DNA of 35,735 bases from Dehalococcoidia bacterium. Its GTDB lineage: Bacteria > Chloroflexota > Dehalococcoidia > GIF9 > UBA5629. Below are positions 1-7,937 of the stretch, one piece after another. The first letter of the stretch is position 1. Each line of letters opens with the position of its first letter. Location of the stretch: contig JAFGLP010000001.1 of the NCBI GenBank assembly GCA_016927965.1, positions 1-35,735 of the forward strand, given 5' to 3'. The notes beneath the pieces are model-generated. The model made no database searches. It was not told the origin of the DNA and saw only the letters and a list, made by a program, of their open reading frames with translations. The translations under genes and the position numbers were made by a program.

Positions 1-15
1 ACCCTTGACCAGGAT

Positions 16-1032
16 ATGGCGATTGTTCGCACCAGACTGCAATGGGGTATTCTGATAGTCAGCCTGTTGGTGTTGTTCACAATGCCGCTGTATATTAGCA
101 ACCTTGGGCTGAATTTCGTCAACTACCTGGGGATTTCCATTATTGCGGCGCTGGGGCTTAATATCCTGACGGGACTTTGCGGTCAATTCTCTGTAGGCCA
201 TGCCGCCTTTATGATGGTGGGCGCTTACGTCTCAACCTGGTGCACTATACATTTTGGCATACCTTTCTGGATTGGACTGCCGCTGGCAGCGCTGGCAGCA
301 GGGGGAGTCGGAATGATCTTCGGTGCTCCCTCTCTCAGGGTAAAAGGATTCTACCTGATTATGGCAACTATGGCCGCACAATTTATTATTCCCTGGATTA
401 TTAAAAACGTTCAACCGGAATGGACCGGAGGTAATTTCCCCATGGCAGTCCCTGTCCCTACTATTGGGGATATTAAAATACGCACCGAGCTGCAATGGTT
501 TTACATCATAATTCCGCTTACCGTACTGGGGATTTTCCTTGCCAAGAACCTGGCCCGCACAAGGATGGGACGTGCTTTTATTGCCATCAGGGATAATGAC
601 CTGGCTGCCGAAGTCATGGGTATCAATGCTTTTAAATATAAGGTGATTGCTTTTTTCATTTCTTCAGTTTATGCAGGAGTTGCAGGCAGCCTGATGGCTA
701 CCTGGATGAGGACTGTATCATATACTTATTTTGAATTCGATTTATCTATCTGGTACCTTGGCATGATAGTGGTGGGCGGTTTGGGCAGTACCTTTGGCGC
801 TGTAGCCGGGGCAATCTTTATTCGCGGACTGGACTATGTTATTCCCATTCTAATACAGGGAGCATCTCAAGTAATACCGCTTCTCAATCTAAATACTGAT
901 ATAGGTACGGCTGCCAAACCTGTCATTTTCGGGCTGGTCCTCCTTATCTTCATTTTATTCGAGCCGAGAGGAATAGCTCACCGCTGGGAACTGTTTAAAG
1001 CATATTACCGTCTCTGGCCTTTCGCCTACTAG
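16..1032 (+). CDS. Branched-chain amino acid/amide ABC transporter permease, LivM type
   Basis: This is an inner-membrane permease of the LivM family, one of two channel subunits of an ABC importer for branched-chain amino acids, amides or urea-like compounds. About 338 residues is the usual family size. The sequence is a series of hydrophobic spans. The family signature GLNILTGLCGQFSVGHAAF lies at about residues 47-65 and a second glycine-rich stretch (GGLGSTFGAVAGA) near residue 255. The ATG at 16 follows AGGA closely. The frame is open to the window edge, so an upstream start cannot be excluded. The substrate-binding lipoprotein follows 57 bases downstream. The partner permease and ATPases are not in the window and probably lie upstream. 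The substrate cannot be told from sequence. Confidence 0.88.
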   Translation: MAIVRTRLQWGILIVSLLVLFTMPLYISNLGLNFVNYLGISIIAALGLNILTGLCGQFSVGHAAFMMVGAYVSTWCTIHFGIPFWIGLPLAALAAGGVGMIFGAPSLRVKGFYLIMATMAAQFIIPWIIKNVQPEWTGGNFPMAVPVPTIGDIKIRTELQWFYIIIPLTVLGIFLAKNLARTRMGRAFIAIRDNDLAAEVMGINAFKYKVIAFFISSVYAGVAGSLMATWMRTVSYTYFEFDLSIWYLGMIVVGGLGSTFGAVAGAIFIRGLDYVIPILIQGASQVIPLLNLNTDIGTAAKPVIFGLVLLIFILFEPRGIAHRWELFKAYYRLWPFAY

Positions 1033-1076
1033 CAGCATTTTCGTGATACTCAGCTTGACAGATATCAAATAGAAAG

Positions 1077-1085
1077 AGAGGAGGT
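1077..1085 (+). promoter_or_regulatory. Strong ribosome binding site of the substrate-binding protein
   Basis: A purine run containing GAGGAGG ends 4 bases before the ATG at 1090. It fixes that start and suggests high expression, as expected for a binding protein made in excess of its permease. Confidence 0.7.
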
Positions 1086-1089
1086 TTAA

Positions 1090-2391
1090 ATGATTAAGTC
1101 AAGAAATTCCATACTAATCATGGTCGTATCAATCGTAGTCATGGCTGTGATGCTTATTTCCTGTGCCGGCTCAGCAGCCACGACAAGCACTGCACCAGCT
1201 ACAACCGATCAGAAACCGGAGAAAATTAATATGGTTTACATAGCTGATTTCTCCGGTCCGTATTCAGCTTCAGTTGGTCCAGGCCGCTATGGTTTACAGG
1301 ATGCAACGGAATATCTGAATACCAAGCTGGGCGGAATCAACGGTGTTCCCATGGAGATTATCTTTGCTGATACTGAAGGTAAAGTTGAGAACACCGTCCC
1401 TGCCTACACCCGCTCGCTGGAGGCAACGCCCAAACCCATATTCTATCTTGGACTGGATTCTGCTGCAGGAGCAACCCTGCACGATCGTCTGATTGAGGAT
1501 GATGTGCTCGGTTCCAGCACGGCCGATTCCAGCGTTTATCCCTACGGCAACACTTTCGGTACCTGGCCGCTTTATTGCGACCAGATGGGCTTTGTCCTGG
1601 ATTGGATAGCTGCTAAATGGAAGGCCGAAGGCAAATCCGGCAAGCCTAAACTGGCCATATTTGGTTGGGATATAGCTTACGGGCATGCTTATTGGACTCC
1701 AACAGTAAAAGCTTACGCTGAAAAACTCGGAATAGAGGCTGTGGGTGAATACTGGTATCCCACATCACAGATGGATCTAACGCCATTGGTGGCAAAGGCC
1801 ACGGAAGCCAACCCCGACTTTACTTTTTGCGGCGCAACGTCGATCGGCACTGTGGTCTGGGGCAAAGGTATCGCTGCAAGTCCGCTGAAGAATAAAATTA
1901 ATATAGGCGGCAATGGTTTTGAGTTTGGCACCTATAAGATTGCCAAAGATGCCTTTGAGGGTTTCTACGGTGTACACAATATTGCGCAGTATCCTGAAAT
2001 TGATAATCCAGGGGTAAAAGTAATTCGCTCATATTGTGAGAAAAGAGAAGCCAAGCTTACATCCGGTTTCACCATGACTATGTGGTACGGTATCCTTGAT
2101 ATCAAGGACGGCCTGGAAAAATCCATCGATAAGTATGGATGGGAAAAAGGCCTGCAAGCAAAGCAAATCCGGGAAATTTATTTGTCAAGGCCGGAATATA
2201 AGATTGAATTAGAAGGCGGCCTGTTGACTTACGGCGGCGGTATGAGCGAAACCAGGATGAGCCCGGTTAAGCTCAGGATGTTCCAGGCCCATGCTGAAGG
2301 CCCTGGCGGCGAAGGATTCTATCCTGTATCTGAATGGGGTGATGCTCCTGATATGGTGTCGGAAAACATGAAGAAGACAGGTAAGAACTAG
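1090..2391 (+). CDS. ABC transporter substrate-binding lipoprotein (periplasmic binding protein type 1, Leu/Ile/Val-like)
   Basis: Extracytoplasmic solute-receptor of the LivJ/LivK-like type 1 fold, 433 residues. It would deliver ligand to the LivM-type permease encoded just upstream. The N-terminus is a lipoprotein signal: two basic residues, a hydrophobic segment and a lipobox ending LISC with the acylated Cys at about residue 25, followed by a Ser/Thr/Ala-rich linker. The mature start IADFSGPYSASVGP and the following GGINGVPMEIIFADTEG match the first strand and hinge of this family. The gene is followed by a strong terminator, so it ends the operon. The ligand is unknown; family members also bind amides, urea or aromatic acids. 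Confidence 0.87.
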   Translation: MIKSRNSILIMVVSIVVMAVMLISCAGSAATTSTAPATTDQKPEKINMVYIADFSGPYSASVGPGRYGLQDATEYLNTKLGGINGVPMEIIFADTEGKVENTVPAYTRSLEATPKPIFYLGLDSAAGATLHDRLIEDDVLGSSTADSSVYPYGNTFGTWPLYCDQMGFVLDWIAAKWKAEGKSGKPKLAIFGWDIAYGHAYWTPTVKAYAEKLGIEAVGEYWYPTSQMDLTPLVAKATEANPDFTFCGATSIGTVVWGKGIAASPLKNKINIGGNGFEFGTYKIAKDAFEGFYGVHNIAQYPEIDNPGVKVIRSYCEKREAKLTSGFTMTMWYGILDIKDGLEKSIDKYGWEKGLQAKQIREIYLSRPEYKIELEGGLLTYGGGMSETRMSPVKLRMFQAHAEGPGGEGFYPVSEWGDAPDMVSENMKKTGKN

Positions 2392-2406
2392 TCAGTAGAT
2401 TTCGAT

Positions 2407-2440
2407 TAAAAAGGGGAAGCCGTACGGCTTCCCCTTTTTA
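2407..2440. terminator. Perfect palindromic, probably bidirectional intrinsic terminator
   Basis: A perfect 34-bp inverted repeat: an A-rich flank, then GGGGAAGCCG, a central GTAC, CGGCTTCCCC and a T run. It begins 15 bases after the stop of the binding-protein gene. The U-tract exists on both strands, so it can stop transcripts from the left and those of the leftward GH1 gene from the right. Bases 2441-2649 hold no supported gene. Confidence 0.88.
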
Positions 2441-2649
2441 TTATTCTTGAGTAATCGCCAGCTATTACATCTGCTATACCAGTTGTTGAAATTACGGGCT
2501 CTCAACACTATTTTGACTACGTCTTTTTCCCTGTAAACATCAGATATAAAACAGTTTTCCCGATCTATACTCACGGTAGGATTTTCATTGTTTCTTCCTC
2601 AAATCTTGCCGTTAAATGACTTATGATAAACTTTACGCGTGCTAATACG

Positions 2650-4056
2650 CTACTTATTACTCTCCCCGATTATCTCTGTGTATTTCTTGCTGCCCTCATA
2701 TAGTGTACGTTTCTGTGTATTAAAATCCACATGATACAGGCCGAAGCGCTTTTTAAATCCCTTGGCCCATTCGAAGTTATCCAGCAGGCTCCAGTAGTAG
2801 TATCCCCTTACATCAAACCCGTCTGCGACAGCCTTATTGAGCACCAGCAGGTGGTCTTCTATATAATGGGCACGCTTGTTATCGGCGGCGTCGGCGATGC
2901 CATTCTCAGTGATATAAATTGGCTTGTTTGTGTAGCGTCTTATCATTTTAATTGACCGGTATAACCCCTCTGGGTAAATTGTCCATCCCATATCAGTCAA
3001 CTCACTTTGAGGAGCCTTGGTGATCTCGATAAACTGCTCCTTATCCCGTGGTTTGAACACACGGAAATGGTTGGTATAGTAATTCAGTCCGACATAGTCG
3101 AATGTCTGTTTGTCACCGCCTTCAAACGTTTCATGTACTACCCCCGGTAGTGAGAATTCGAAGCGTCCCCTGGTAATATATTCGAAATGTGATTCATTCA
3201 TGTTAGCATTGAGCATGCGGGCAATCAGTAAGTCGAGCAGACTCCACCAGTGTGGCGGATCAAACAATGCTACATGTATCACCAGGCCCACACTGGCTTC
3301 GGGTTTCATTTTTTTTATCGTCTTATAGGCAGCGGCATGAGCGTGTAGCATGTTCAGGTAAGCTCGGGCTGCCTTCTTGGCATCTTTCAGACCAGGCGGA
3401 AACTCAGCGGTAAAATAACCGAACAGAGCATAGATGGCCGGCTCATTTATCGTACACCACAAATTGACCTTGGTCCCCAGCCGTTGCACAACTTTCTCTG
3501 TAAACCTTGCGAATATTTCAGGAGAGTTGTCCTGCAGGAAACCTCCATCATCCTCAAACCAGATCGGATTAGTGAAATGATGCAGGGTAACCATGGGCTC
3601 AATGCCGTTACTCAGAAGCTCGTCCACCATCTGCTCATAATGATCCAACGCCGCCTCGTCGAACTCAGCGGGCCTGGGCTCGATCTTACTCCATTCCACC
3701 GAGAACCGGTAGGAGTTGATCGAGATGTCCTTCATCAGTTGTATATCTTCTTTGTAGAGGTTCCATTCATCACAGGCAGCCCCTGCCTGTTGCCCGTCCT
3801 CTATTTTGGGGTTGCCCTGCTCGTCAATGGCTGACTCGAACTGTCGCCAGTTGGTATTGAAGCAATTTCCTTCCACCTGGTAGGCGGCTGTGGCACTGCC
3901 CCACAGGAATTTTTGCCCGAATTTCCAGGGGATGGTCTTCAGTTTTTTATAATCAAACCGTAAAAAAATATCGCGGTCAAGAAACGTCAGTACTAGCCCA
4001 AAATAAATGATAGCCAGTAAGACAAGGACAATTAATGTGATTATAAGCGCTGCCAT
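2650..4056 (-). CDS. Membrane-anchored GH1 beta-glycosidase
   Basis: Family 1 glycoside hydrolase, a TIM-barrel retaining enzyme that removes beta-linked glucose, galactose or related sugars. The general acid/base is E205 in TINEP and the nucleophile E384 in ITENG; the N-terminal FLWGSATAAYQVEG and the SLLDNFEWAKGF region near the C-terminus are also typical. At 468 residues it is slightly longer than usual because residues 1-24 form a hydrophobic span that precedes the catalytic domain. That span looks like an uncleaved signal anchor, since no lipobox or clear cleavage site is seen. GH1 enzymes are mostly cytoplasmic, so this is unusual. The start is supported by GGGAGGGAGGAATT before the ATG. 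It is divergent from the isomerase gene. The exact substrate is not predictable. Confidence 0.9.
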   Translation of the reverse strand: MAALIITLIVLVLLAIIYFGLVLTFLDRDIFLRFDYKKLKTIPWKFGQKFLWGSATAAYQVEGNCFNTNWRQFESAIDEQGNPKIEDGQQAGAACDEWNLYKEDIQLMKDISINSYRFSVEWSKIEPRPAEFDEAALDHYEQMVDELLSNGIEPMVTLHHFTNPIWFEDDGGFLQDNSPEIFARFTEKVVQRLGTKVNLWCTINEPAIYALFGYFTAEFPPGLKDAKKAARAYLNMLHAHAAAYKTIKKMKPEASVGLVIHVALFDPPHWWSLLDLLIARMLNANMNESHFEYITRGRFEFSLPGVVHETFEGGDKQTFDYVGLNYYTNHFRVFKPRDKEQFIEITKAPQSELTDMGWTIYPEGLYRSIKMIRRYTNKPIYITENGIADAADNKRAHYIEDHLLVLNKAVADGFDVRGYYYWSLLDNFEWAKGFKKRFGLYHVDFNTQKRTLYEGSKKYTEIIGESNK

Positions 4057-4129
4057 AATTCCTCCCTCCCGCTGTTACTCTGATGGGGTCTGCAGGTATT
4101 TTATCATATCTGAAATAATGTCTGATGCA

Positions 4130-4158
4130 TTGACATTGCCACGTTTCTCTTATAGTAT
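4130..4158 (+). promoter_or_regulatory. Candidate sigma70-type promoter for the sugar-isomerase operon
   Basis: A perfect -35 box TTGACA at 4130-4135 is followed by TAGTAT at 4153-4158 with a 17-base spacer. It lies in the 188-base divergent region between the GH1 gene and the isomerase and would give a leader of about 80 bases. A TATAGT with a 15-base spacer overlaps it as an alternative. Confidence 0.5.
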
Positions 4159-4244
4159 GATTCAGATATTTTCATTACTTTGCGATGTATCTGGCTGTCC
4201 TGTCCCTTTAATATTGCGACTAAAGCAGCAGAGGCGGTATTCAA

Positions 4245-5645
4245 ATGAAAAATATTAGAATAGGCTTCGTCCCGGTACACCGGGACCCTTTCAATGAGGA
4301 TTGGGCGGTCAGGATGCGCAAACGTTGTCTGCAAGCCCTCTCTCGTGTTCCCCGGCTGGATATTATCGCCCCTGACAGCAAGCTTACTAACAAAGGGCTG
4401 GTACGCGATGATGCGGATGCGGAAAAAACGATACGGTTGTTCAGGGAAAAATCAATAGACGGTCTGCTCATCGGCACCATGACATTCGGCGATGAGATTT
4501 CTGCTTTAGCTGTAGCTTCAGCATTCAAAGGGCTTCCAATATTATTATTTGGCACCAAAGAGGGGCCTTTCACTAAAGACGGCGCCCGCCGGTCGGACTC
4601 TTTCTGTGGGACGCTGGCTGTTTCTTCCGGTCTTCACCGCAGGAAACTCCCTTTTCTTTTTGCAGGAGTCCTGTTTCCTGAAGAGGATGTCTTCCTGAAG
4701 AACCTGCTTAATTTTGTCCAGGTATGCTCAATCACCAGCGGATTTACCGGCGCCAGAATCGGCCTCGTCGGTCCCAGACCTGAACGTTTTGAGACCTGTA
4801 TCTGCAATGAAGATGCTATGATCCGCAGTTTCAACCAGCGTGTTGTCCCTGCCTCAATCCTTGATATTATGCAGAGGTTGAAGCCACTAAAGGGCAACGC
4901 ACCGGAATTGCAGAAGATTATCAACGGCATGAAAAAGGAAACTGATCTTTCCTCCCTCAAACCGCAGGTCATTAGAAATATCGCCGGTCTTCAGTATGCC
5001 CTCAGGCAATTTGCAGACGAGAAGGGACTTTCAGCCATGGCCGTGCAATGCTGGAGCGCCCTTCAGGAAGTCTATGGCATCTCGGCCTGCTATGCATTCG
5101 GACGACTTAATGATATGGGATTTATCACAGCCTGCGAAGTGGACGTTTATGGCGCCATGACCATGCTTATACAGCATCTGGCCTCGCTTAAAGCCATTCC
5201 TCCTCATTTTATCGACTGGACTATCCAGCACCAGAAAAAAGATGACCTTTTTCTGGCCTGGCATTGTGGTAATGCACCGCCGTCACTGGCCTGCCCGGGA
5301 TGTAAAATTTCGCTGCGCACGCATAGCATATTGAGCCTTCAACTTGGTGAAGGCCGCACTGCGGGAACAGCGGAGTTCCCGGTTAAACCGGGAATTGTTA
5401 CTCTTTGCCGCCTGACAGAAGACGATGGCGAGTTTAAAATGCTTATCACTAAAGGGGAGGCTCAGGTTTCCAATGATAAGCTGCGAGGTTCCTGGAGCTG
5501 GGTAAAAGTGCAGGACTTGCACAGGCTGTATAATACTCTGGTCAATGAGGGCTTCACACATCATGCCAGCATGATACATGGCGACTACGAGCGTCCCATT
5601 GAGGACGCCTGCTGCTTTCTGCATATTGAGACTATCATCGTTTAA
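4245..5645 (+). CDS. L-fucose/L-arabinose isomerase-family protein
   Basis: A 466-residue cytoplasmic protein of the L-fucose isomerase-like family, which interconverts aldoses and ketoses with a divalent metal. The C-terminal half shows the family metal-site pattern TACEVDVYGAMT, with E298 and D300 as likely ligands, and WHCGNAP with H340. The N-terminal part is Rossmann-like (VPVHRDPFN, DGLLIGTMTFGDE). It is shorter than classical FucI (about 590 residues), as is common for this uncharacterised branch. A GAGGCGG ribosome site precedes the ATG. It heads an operon with a ketose 3-epimerase and a GPH transporter (gaps of 17 and 10 bases). The likely role is the first catabolic step on an imported aldose; the sugar may be L-fucose, L-rhamnose, D-arabinose or galactose. 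Confidence 0.75.
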   Translation: MKNIRIGFVPVHRDPFNEDWAVRMRKRCLQALSRVPRLDIIAPDSKLTNKGLVRDDADAEKTIRLFREKSIDGLLIGTMTFGDEISALAVASAFKGLPILLFGTKEGPFTKDGARRSDSFCGTLAVSSGLHRRKLPFLFAGVLFPEEDVFLKNLLNFVQVCSITSGFTGARIGLVGPRPERFETCICNEDAMIRSFNQRVVPASILDIMQRLKPLKGNAPELQKIINGMKKETDLSSLKPQVIRNIAGLQYALRQFADEKGLSAMAVQCWSALQEVYGISACYAFGRLNDMGFITACEVDVYGAMTMLIQHLASLKAIPPHFIDWTIQHQKKDDLFLAWHCGNAPPSLACPGCKISLRTHSILSLQLGEGRTAGTAEFPVKPGIVTLCRLTEDDGEFKMLITKGEAQVSNDKLRGSWSWVKVQDLHRLYNTLVNEGFTHHASMIHGDYERPIEDACCFLHIETIIV

Positions 5646-5662
5646 TTGCAGGAGAAGGGGAG

Positions 5663-6544
5663 ATGATGAATAAGTTTAAATTCGGTGTAGACTCGCTGAT
5701 CTGGACCGAGGAATTCACGGAGAGAGACCTTCTCCTTATCAGCAAGGCAAAAGACCTCGGCTTTGATGTGATTGATATCAATATCTCTCACCCGGAGCGT
5801 TTCCCCACAAAGGCAGTTAAAAACAAGGTGAAAGAAGTTGGAATAGAGGCGGTCACAACTTTCGGCCTGGCTGATGATGACAATGTTATTGACCCGGACC
5901 CATCCATCCGCAGGAAAGGCGTTGAGACTATCAAAATGGTCGTCGATATCAACAACGAATTGGGCTCAAAAATACTGGGCGGAGTTTTTTATGCTACCTG
6001 GGGATATCTCTCCGGTAAGCCACGCACTGAGGATGAGTGGAGGTGGTCGGTTGATTGTATGAGGGAAGCTGCCATATACGCCCAAAAACAGAGCAGTCTT
6101 GTTCTTGCCTTGGAAGTGCTCAACCGATTCGAATCGCATTTCCTTAATACCGCTGATGAAGCCATCCGGTACTGTAAAGAAGTGGGGACCGGCAACGTTA
6201 AAGTGCACCTGGACACCTTTCATATGATACGCGAGGAGACCAGCTTTAAAGAGGCAGTAGAATTATGTGGCAAGGAGTACCTTGGCTACATGCATGTCTG
6301 TGAAAATAACCGCGGCATACCCGGTACCGGACTTGTCCCCTGGAAAGAGCTTTTTACATCACTTAAAAAGGTTGGTTACTTAGGTCCATTGACTATCGAA
6401 TCCTTTGATCCGGGCTTTACGGAGTTGAACCGCCTGTGCTGCATCTGGCGCAAGTTCGCTGAAACCGGCGAGGAACTGGCCGTAAAAGGACTGAAAAACC
6501 TGAAGAAGATCGAGGCCGGACTGGCCAGGCATAATTTAAATTAA
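5663..6544 (+). CDS. Sugar-phosphate isomerase/epimerase-fold protein, D-tagatose 3-epimerase family
   Basis: A 293-residue TIM-barrel protein (AP endonuclease 2-like). The metal ligands of the D-tagatose/D-psicose 3-epimerase family can be aligned: E151 in LEVLNRFE, D184 in HLDTFH, H211 in MHVCENNRG and E246 in ESFDPG. These are at or within one position of those I recall for the Pseudomonas cichorii enzyme. R217 and the PGTGLVPW stretch fit the substrate loop. It should epimerise a free ketose at C3. AGGAG with an 8-base spacer supports the ATG at 5663. It sits between the isomerase and the transporter, so it probably acts on the ketose made by the isomerase. Hydroxypyruvate isomerase is a less likely alternative. 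Confidence 0.78.
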   Translation: MMNKFKFGVDSLIWTEEFTERDLLLISKAKDLGFDVIDINISHPERFPTKAVKNKVKEVGIEAVTTFGLADDDNVIDPDPSIRRKGVETIKMVVDINNELGSKILGGVFYATWGYLSGKPRTEDEWRWSVDCMREAAIYAQKQSSLVLALEVLNRFESHFLNTADEAIRYCKEVGTGNVKVHLDTFHMIREETSFKEAVELCGKEYLGYMHVCENNRGIPGTGLVPWKELFTSLKKVGYLGPLTIESFDPGFTELNRLCCIWRKFAETGEELAVKGLKNLKKIEAGLARHNLN

Positions 6545-6554
6545 GAGGTTTGAG

Positions 6555-7937
6555 ATGGCAGAAAATAAACTATCAGTCGGGACTAAAATCGGCTATGGCG
6601 TTGCCGATTTCGGAGGCAACCTGTTCTTCACGGCAACGGCATTCGTGCTGCTAAACTATTTGACCGATACGGTCGGGCTGGCTGCCAGCCTTGCGGGTAT
6701 TGCCCTCATGGTCGGCCGTATTTGGGATGCTTTCTACGACCCGATAATAGGCTATCTTTCAGACAGGACCAAGACCCGTATGGGAAGGCGCAGACCGTTC
6801 ATGCTGGGCGGCTCAATACCTCTTTTTATTGCCATGATAATCATGTTTACCAACCCGGCGCTGGTAACTGGTTCAGGCATCAGCCAGCCGGTGCTCTTCG
6901 TCTATACCATGATTGTTTATATTATTCTCTGTACAGCCTACTCCACAGTCAATATACCCTATTCTTCACTGGGTCCCGAGCTTACTACAGATTACAACGA
7001 AAGAACATCGCTCAACGGGTACCGTTTTGCCTTTGCTGCCATTGGAACGTTGCTTGGCGCCGGACTGGCCCTGCCAATTGTCGCCATGGCCCCTAACAAG
7101 GACCTTGGCTTCATCCTTATGGGTATAATCTTCGGCGCAGTACTGCTTGTTTCAACCCTGACCACCGTGTTTTCTGTAAGAGAATCCACCGCAGTTAGAC
7201 CCGCCATGTCTATGGGTTTCTGGAAAACATATAGGGAGGTCTTTAAGAATAAACCATACCTCCTCATACTTTTGTCATATATATTGCACATCCTGGGCAT
7301 TACTGTAGCCAGCGGGATTGTCATCTACTATTTCAAATACGTTCTGGGCGCTGAGGACATGACAACCTATGCTATGCTCATTCTCATAGGCGTTGCCATG
7401 CTTTTTATCCCGGTCAGCGTCGCCATGAGCAAGAAGACAGGAAAGAAACTGGTTTACGGCACCGGATTCATTATCATGGCGGTTGGTGTAATGGTACTGT
7501 TTATCATGGGGCATACTATGGGTGTTGCCTTCAACCTTATCATGATGGTATTTCTGGGTATCGGTATGGGATTCCTCTATGCTATGCCTTATGCCATCGT
7601 CGCAGATTCCATAGAATATGATTATCTGAGGACCGGAGAACGCAGGGAAGGAGCATTCTTTGGTATCTGGACCTGGGGGCTTAAAATTGGGCAGGCGCTG
7701 GCAGGTTTTATCATGGGGATGACCCTGGATGCTATGGGTTATGTGGCGAATCTAGTGCCTCAATCGGAGAGCGCACAGCTTGGTATTCGCCTATTTCTAG
7801 GTCCCATTACTGCTGTGATCTTCTTGCTGGCAGCGGTAGTCCTCTATTTCTACCCGATCACAGAAAAACGCTACCAGGAGATACTGGAGCAGATTGCTGA
7901 GATGGAAGCTAAAAAGGGCATTACTCCGCAAGCTTGA
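6555..7937 (+). CDS. GPH-family sugar:cation symporter (MFS)
   Basis: Inner-membrane transporter of the glycoside-pentoside-hexuronide:cation symporter family, 460 residues with about twelve hydrophobic spans. The N-terminal TKIGYGVADFGGNL and the loop DAFYDPIIGYLSDRT followed by GRRRPFML are the family hallmarks; the Asp residues take part in cation-coupled uptake in MelB-like proteins. It is the third gene of the isomerase operon, so it probably imports the glycoside or monosaccharide that the locus degrades. AGAGG precedes the ATG by 6 bases. Its 3' end overlaps the convergent gene on the minus strand by 17 bases. Confidence 0.9.
   Translation: MAENKLSVGTKIGYGVADFGGNLFFTATAFVLLNYLTDTVGLAASLAGIALMVGRIWDAFYDPIIGYLSDRTKTRMGRRRPFMLGGSIPLFIAMIIMFTNPALVTGSGISQPVLFVYTMIVYIILCTAYSTVNIPYSSLGPELTTDYNERTSLNGYRFAFAAIGTLLGAGLALPIVAMAPNKDLGFILMGIIFGAVLLVSTLTTVFSVRESTAVRPAMSMGFWKTYREVFKNKPYLLILLSYILHILGITVASGIVIYYFKYVLGAEDMTTYAMLILIGVAMLFIPVSVAMSKKTGKKLVYGTGFIIMAVGVMVLFIMGHTMGVAFNLIMMVFLGIGMGFLYAMPYAIVADSIEYDYLRTGERREGAFFGIWTWGLKIGQALAGFIMGMTLDAMGYVANLVPQSESAQLGIRLFLGPITAVIFLLAAVVLYFYPITEKRYQEILEQIAEMEAKKGITPQA

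Noticed and set aside
2392..2574. Small minus-strand open frame after the binding-protein gene
   Set aside because: It runs through the palindromic terminator, has no ribosome site and no recognisable protein features.
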